This document shows positions 59,680-64,000 of a stretch of 64,000 nt of DNA, one piece after another. The DNA lies in NCBI GenBank assembly GCA_017547245.1, contig JAFYQD010000008.1:124001-188000 (forward strand). Direction: 5' to 3'. The notes beneath the pieces were generated by a model. That model did no database searches. It was not told where the DNA came from and saw only the letters and a program-made list of their open reading frames with translations. Every line of letters begins with the position of its first letter. The stretch's first letter is position 1. The translations under genes and the position numbers were made by a program. Source of the DNA: Oscillospiraceae bacterium. GTDB taxonomy: Bacteria > Bacillota > Clostridia > Oscillospirales > Ruminococcaceae.

Positions 59680-60456
59680 ATGGCTGAACGTACCATCGTC
59701 TGTGGTTTTTGCGGCAAAAGCTTTCAGGTAGCCGAAGATGCAGGCAAGGCTTTCTGTGTCCACTGCGGTGCCGAAACCCAAATTGGCGAAAAGACCCTGC
59801 AGGAAAAACTGGATGAGATTCTGGACCCCCAGAAGCGTTACAATACTCTGCAGGACCAGCTGGAAAAGACCCCCGATGACCCTAAGGTCGCTTTGTTGGC
59901 CGAAGTTTTTGAACTGCGTTATTTCCACCGCAAAAAGAACACCTTTGACGGTTTTCTGCGTCTGTGGTTCGATATGGTAACCTATGCCCGCAAGCGTGAC
60001 AAGGCCAAGGAACTGCTGAATATTCAGAACGAAATCAAGGACTTTATGGCTGACGAAAAGCTGGTGGCCTTCCGCTCTAAGAGCGAAGAGGCCGAAAAGC
60101 TGTTCTGGCATGAAATGAAGAACGCCATCGAACTGTACTACATTTCCTCCAAGGATGACCGTCAGTACACCAGCAGCTTTTTCAACCTGTTCCGTATGAA
60201 GGGTGATGCTGTTACCGTTAAGGCTGCCAAGGATGTGGTCACCACCGGTGTTGCACTGCTTTCCCTTTGCGAACAGACCGATGATGTGGTCAAGCTGGGC
60301 GATATTTCGCGCGAAGCATTCCTGAAGGCTTATCCCAACGGTATGGCTGCCTACAACCAGGCTTTGAATGAATGGAAGGGCTGCGAAGAGGGCAAGAATG
60401 CCATTGCAAACGGCATTGTTGAACCGCTGCCCGAAACCAAGCAGGACGCCGAATAA
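59680..60456 (+). CDS. Zinc-ribbon protein of unknown function
   Basis: The start at 59680 has AGGAGG upstream, giving 258 residues. A four-cysteine zinc ribbon occupies residues 8-30 (CGFCGKSF and CVHCGAET). The rest is soluble, mostly helical and highly charged, with repeated Lys/Glu stretches (KSEEAEKLFWHEMKNAIELYY) and no transmembrane segment. I do not recognise a domain. It lies between rlmH and the topoisomerase genes, with 31 nt to rlmH and its own terminator, and may be co-transcribed with walJ-rlmH. Confidence 0.7.
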   Translation: MAERTIVCGFCGKSFQVAEDAGKAFCVHCGAETQIGEKTLQEKLDEILDPQKRYNTLQDQLEKTPDDPKVALLAEVFELRYFHRKKNTFDGFLRLWFDMVTYARKRDKAKELLNIQNEIKDFMADEKLVAFRSKSEEAEKLFWHEMKNAIELYYISSKDDRQYTSSFFNLFRMKGDAVTVKAAKDVVTTGVALLSLCEQTDDVVKLGDISREAFLKAYPNGMAAYNQALNEWKGCEEGKNAIANGIVEPLPETKQDAE

Positions 60457-60519
60457 AATCCGGCAATCAAGAGGGGAAGATCGAAGCCTCTTTCAACATA
60501 AAACAGCATATTACACAAT

Positions 60520-60558
60520 ATATTGAGGGTCGTTTTGATAACGACCCTCAAAATTTTG
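60520..60558 (+). terminator. Terminator before parE
   Basis: The perfect 12-bp stem TTGAGGGTCGTT/AACGACCCTCAA has a five-base loop, followed by AATTTTG. Confidence 0.82.
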
Positions 60559-60686
60559 TGGTTTGTCCGATTACTGACCTTGACAACAAAGGCAAAAATC
60601 GGTTTAATATAAAATGAATGTTTGTTTGTATCCGGAGTTGTCGCAGATGCAAAGACAGCTATTCTGCCGGACACAGGAGGTCAGTT

Positions 60687-62681
60687 ATGGCAAAAAAAGC
60701 AACAGCCGAGTATTCCAACGAAAGCATAAAGGCGCTGAAGGGTGCCGACCGTGTGCGTAAGCGCCCGGGTGTTATCTTTGGCTCCGACGGCCTGGAAGGC
60801 TGCCAGCACTCGGTGTTCGAAATTCTTTCCAACTCAATAGACGAAGCGCGCGAAGGCCACGGTGACCGCATCAATCTTACTGTGTTTGAAGACCATTCGG
60901 TTGAGGTAGAGGACTTTGGCCGCGGCATTCCTGTAGACTATAACCAGGCAGAAAAACGCTATAACTGGGAATTGGTCTTTTGTGAACTGTATGCCGGCGG
61001 CAAGTATGACAACCTCAGCGGAGAAAACTATGAATACTCCCTGGGCCTGAACGGTCTGGGTCTTTGTGCTACCCAGTATTCCTCCGAATACATGGATGTT
61101 GAAATTTTCCGTGACGGCTTCCGCTATACCCTTAACTTCAAGCATGGCGAACCTGTAAAAAGCTTGAAGAAGGAACTGCCCAAGGAACCCACCACACGCC
61201 GCAAAACCGGCAGCCGCATTCGCTGGAAGCCTGACCTGCAGGTTTTTACCGACATCAACATTCCCGTGGACTATTACCGCGATATTCTGAAGCGTCAGGC
61301 TGTGGTAAACGCAGGTCTTACCTTTGTGCTGCGTGTGCAGAAGGGCAGCAAGTTTGAAGAGGAACACTTCCTTTACCAGAACGGCATTGCCGACTATGTT
61401 AACGAGCTGTGCCCCGAACCGCTGACCGCCCCCCAGTTCTGGCAGGGCGAACGCATGGGTCGTGACCGTGAAGACAAGCCCGAATACAAGGTAAAGCTGA
61501 GTATGGCCCTGTGCTTTTCCAACAAGGTGAGGGTTACCGAGCACTACCACAACTCCAGCTATCTGGAACACGGCGGCAGCCCCGAACGTGCCCTGCGTCA
61601 GGCTATGGTCAGCCAGATTGACACATATCTGAAGCAGACCAACCGCTATCAGAAAAATGAAAGCAAAATCACCTATCAGGATGTGGAGGACTGTCTGGTC
61701 TTTGTTTCCTCCAACTTTTCCACCCAGACTTCTTACGAAAACCAGACTAAAAAAAGCATCACCAATAAGTTTATCTACGACGCCATGACCGAATTCATGA
61801 AGCATAACCTTGAGGTTTACTTCATCGAAAATCCCGATGACGCCGTCAAGGTTTGCGAGCAGGTGCTGATCAACAAGCGCAGCCGCGAAACCTCGGAAAA
61901 GACCCGTAAGAATCTGAAGAAGAAACTTGCCGTTTCCATCGACCTTTCCAACCGTGTCGAAAAGTTTATTCCCTGCCGCACCAAGGATGTGGATCGCCGT
62001 GAGCTGTACATCGTGGAAGGCGATTCGGCCGCAGGCTCCTGCAAGCTGGGGCGTGATGCCGAGTTCCAGGCTGTTATGCCGGTGCGCGGCAAAATTCTTA
62101 ACTGTTTGAAGGCGGAATACAGCAAAATCTTCAAAAGTGAAATCATCACCGATGTCATCAAGCTGCTGGGCTGCGGTGTAGAGGTAACCAGCAAGGCCAA
62201 CAAAGAGCTTTCCTCCTTTGACCTCAGCGGCCTGAAGTGGAAGCGCATTGTCATCTGTACCGACGCCGACGTGGACGGCTTCCAGATTCGCACCCTTATT
62301 CTTACCATGCTTTACCGCCTGACCCCCACCCTTATCAACGAAGGCTATGTATACATTGCCGAATCTCCCCTTTACGAAATTACCGCAAAGGATAAAACCT
62401 ACTTTGCCTATTCCGATGCCGAAAAAACCCGTATCATGGAACAGATCGGCAACCAGAAGGTAACCATTCAGCGCAGCAAAGGTCTGGGCGAAAATGACCC
62501 CGACATGATGTGGCTGACCACCATGAACCCCGAAACCCGCCGCCTGATCAAAGTTATGCCCAGCGATGTGGAAGAAACCGCCCGTGTATTCGACCTGCTA
62601 TTGGGTGACAACCTGGCAGGACGTAAGGAACACATTGCCGCCAACGGCAGCCTTTATATGGATATGGTGGACGTTTCCTGA
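60687..62681 (+). CDS. parE: Type IIA topoisomerase subunit B (ParE-like)
   Basis: The 664-residue ATPase subunit starts at 60687 with AGGAGG upstream. The GHKL ATPase has LSNSIDEAREG, VEDFGRGIPV and LGLNGLGLCATQ (where GyrB has GLHGVGASVVNA). A transducer domain follows, then the TOPRIM EGDSAAGSCKLGR and DADVDGFQIRTL, ending with KGLGENDPDMMWLTTM. The GLNGLG version and the neighbouring parC-like gene mark the divergent clostridial ParE/ParC pair; the main gyrB/gyrA are expected elsewhere near dnaA. Start of parC is 43 nt downstream. Confidence 0.9.
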   Translation: MAKKATAEYSNESIKALKGADRVRKRPGVIFGSDGLEGCQHSVFEILSNSIDEAREGHGDRINLTVFEDHSVEVEDFGRGIPVDYNQAEKRYNWELVFCELYAGGKYDNLSGENYEYSLGLNGLGLCATQYSSEYMDVEIFRDGFRYTLNFKHGEPVKSLKKELPKEPTTRRKTGSRIRWKPDLQVFTDINIPVDYYRDILKRQAVVNAGLTFVLRVQKGSKFEEEHFLYQNGIADYVNELCPEPLTAPQFWQGERMGRDREDKPEYKVKLSMALCFSNKVRVTEHYHNSSYLEHGGSPERALRQAMVSQIDTYLKQTNRYQKNESKITYQDVEDCLVFVSSNFSTQTSYENQTKKSITNKFIYDAMTEFMKHNLEVYFIENPDDAVKVCEQVLINKRSRETSEKTRKNLKKKLAVSIDLSNRVEKFIPCRTKDVDRRELYIVEGDSAAGSCKLGRDAEFQAVMPVRGKILNCLKAEYSKIFKSEIITDVIKLLGCGVEVTSKANKELSSFDLSGLKWKRIVICTDADVDGFQIRTLILTMLYRLTPTLINEGYVYIAESPLYEITAKDKTYFAYSDAEKTRIMEQIGNQKVTIQRSKGLGENDPDMMWLTTMNPETRRLIKVMPSDVEETARVFDLLLGDNLAGRKEHIAANGSLYMDMVDVS

Positions 62682-62724
62682 TTTCGGCACCCGCTGCCAA
62701 AAGTAACAGAAAGAGGTGGAGCCT

Positions 62725-64000
62725 GTGCCCCCCAAGAAGAAATCTAAAACTCCTGAAAAGAGCCAGCATGCTGCCATTCAGGGTTATATTGAAAACGCCG
62801 GTGTGGTGGTGGAACAGCCTATCGTGGATACGCTGGAAACCAACTATATGCCCTATGCCATGAGCGTTATCCTTTCCCGTGCCATTCCCGAAATTGACGG
62901 CTTTAAGCCCTCTCACCGCAAAATCCTGTACACCATGTACAAGATGGGTCTGTTGAGCGGCGGACGCACCAAGTCGGCCAACATTGTGGGGCAAACCATG
63001 CGTTTGAACCCCCATGGCGATCAGGCCATTTACGAAACCATGGTGCGCCTTTCCCGTGGGTACGAAGCATTGCTTTGCCCCTTTGTGGATTCCAAGGGCA
63101 ACTTTGGCAAAGCCTATTCCCGGGATATGGCCTTTGCTGCTTCCCGTTACACCGAAGCCAAGCTGGAGCCTGTTTGTGCCGAACTGTTTGGTGACATTGA
63201 AAAAGATACCGTTGACTTTGTGCCCAACTATGACAACACCACCACCGAGCCGGTGCTGCTGCCTGTTTCTTTCCCCAGCATTCTGGTGAACAACAACATG
63301 GGCATTGCCGTTGGCATGGCCAGCAACATCTGCTCCTTTAATCTGGTGGAAGTGTGCGAAACGGCTGCGGCTCTTATCAAAGATCCCAAACATGATATTC
63401 TCAGCACCCTCAAGGCCCCCGACTTCCCGGGCGGCGGCAGCATCCTTTTTAACGAAGAGGAAATGCGCCGCATCTATGAAACCGGCCGTGGCTCGGTCAA
63501 GGTGCGCAGCCGCTACAATTACGACAAATCCAACAACTGCATTGAAATTACCGAGATTCCTTCCACCACCACGGTGGAGGTCATCATCGACAAGGTGGCC
63601 GAAATGGTCAAGTCGGGCAAAATCCGCGAAATTGCCGATATGCGTGACGAAACCGACCTGAGCGGCCTGAAGCTGACCATCGACCTGAAACGTGGTGTCG
63701 ACCCCGACAAACTGATGCAGAAGCTTTTCCGTGCCACCGCACTGGAAGATAACTTTGGCTGCAACTTCAACATTCTGGTGGGCGGTGTGCCGCAGGTTAT
63801 GGGCGTTGGCGCCATTCTGGAAGAGTGGACCGCCTTCCGCCGGGAGTGCGTGCGCCGCCGTGTTGCCTACGAACTGGACCGAAAGAGCAACAAGCTTCAT
63901 CTGTTGAAGGGCCTGGCTAAGATTCTGCTGGACATTGACAAGGCTGTACGCATTGTGCGTGAAACCGAAGAAGAACGGGAAGTAGTTCCCAACCTGATGA
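62725..64000 (+). CDS. parC: Type IIA topoisomerase subunit A (ParC-like), truncated by the right edge
   Basis: An open frame of 425 codons begins at GTG 62725 (AGAGGTGG upstream) and runs off the window. After a basic tail of about 35 residues comes the breakage-reunion domain: NYMPYAMSVILSRAIPEIDGFKPSHRKILY, LNPHGDQAIYETMVRLSRG and the catalytic Tyr in MAFAASRYTEAKL. The quinolone-determining segment has Gln where E. coli GyrA has Ser83, and Asn-Pro-His for the usual His-Pro-His. The C-terminal beta-pinwheel is outside the window. It forms the A2B2 enzyme with ParE. Confidence 0.9.
   Translation, partial: MPPKKKSKTPEKSQHAAIQGYIENAGVVVEQPIVDTLETNYMPYAMSVILSRAIPEIDGFKPSHRKILYTMYKMGLLSGGRTKSANIVGQTMRLNPHGDQAIYETMVRLSRGYEALLCPFVDSKGNFGKAYSRDMAFAASRYTEAKLEPVCAELFGDIEKDTVDFVPNYDNTTTEPVLLPVSFPSILVNNNMGIAVGMASNICSFNLVEVCETAAALIKDPKHDILSTLKAPDFPGGGSILFNEEEMRRIYETGRGSVKVRSRYNYDKSNNCIEITEIPSTTTVEVIIDKVAEMVKSGKIREIADMRDETDLSGLKLTIDLKRGVDPDKLMQKLFRATALEDNFGCNFNILVGGVPQVMGVGAILEEWTAFRRECVRRRVAYELDRKSNKLHLLKGLAKILLDIDKAVRIVRETEEEREVVPNLM

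Overview
The window is a chromosomal stretch of an anaerobic, low-to-medium GC Firmicute, most likely a clostridial gut organism of the Oscillospiraceae/Ruminococcaceae type. The evidence is AGGAGG ribosome sites, a T-box in front of thrS, RNase Y, RNase M5, SpoVG, FtsEX with an M23 hydrolase, ATP-dependent PEP carboxykinase and an Rnf-type gene cluster. Almost all of it is ordinary gene-dense core chromosome on both strands. I see no rRNA, phage, transposon or CRISPR array. The one tRNA is tRNA-Leu(UAA).

Layout. 1-2.8 kb (minus): a three-gene membrane-stress type operon resembling B. subtilis ydjI-ydjG-ydjH. 2.9-8 kb: an Rrf2 regulator, a small zinc-ribbon membrane protein, an acyl-CoA thioesterase, a YgjP-type metalloprotease, trmB, and thrS with its T-box. 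8.2-18.5 kb: two small membrane proteins, dus, an EamA exporter, then the plus-strand run polA-rimI-phosphoesterase-comEC-holA-rnmV. 18.5-21 kb: an MBOAT/DHHW gene pair that has lost its catalytic residues. 21-26 kb: tRNA-Leu with a duplicated 3' end, a Cthe_2159-like lipoprotein, DUF378, spoVG and a membrane-anchored M23 protein. 26-28.9 kb: rny, a GC-rich structured intergenic segment, and rpe. 29-32.3 kb: a reduced Rnf-like cluster (C-D-E-A). 32.3-36.5 kb: a DUF4015 protein and a second, intact MBOAT/DHHW pair. 36.8-43 kb: pckA, a class A PBP, a BofC-like protein, an 8-oxoguanine glycosylase and a small conserved protein. 43-50 kb: rlmB, a P-type-ATPase-like pseudoenzyme, a second EF-G, and a CdaR/PucR-type regulator. 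50-54.4 kb: ftsE-ftsX-M23 activator-S41 protein. 54.5-64 kb: pyrC-pyrF, murA, walJ-rlmH, a zinc-ribbon protein, and parE-parC (parC runs off the right edge).

The unusual theme is a group of membrane or envelope proteins that keep the fold of a known enzyme but lack its catalytic or cofactor residues. They are an MBOAT without either conserved histidine, beside a DHHW protein without its DHHW motif; an RnfC/D/E/A set in which all four intramembrane Fe-S cysteines and the RnfC flavin/NADH loop are missing and rnfG and rnfB are absent; a P1B-type ATPase with CPC changed to CIC and no DKTGT; an S41 protease with Gly and Asp at the Ser/Lys dyad; and a ComEC with a degenerate C-terminal domain. The Rnf-like cluster and the MBOAT/DHHW twin are the best candidates for undescribed systems. 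These calls rest on reading motifs by eye against remembered family consensus; no alignments were computed.
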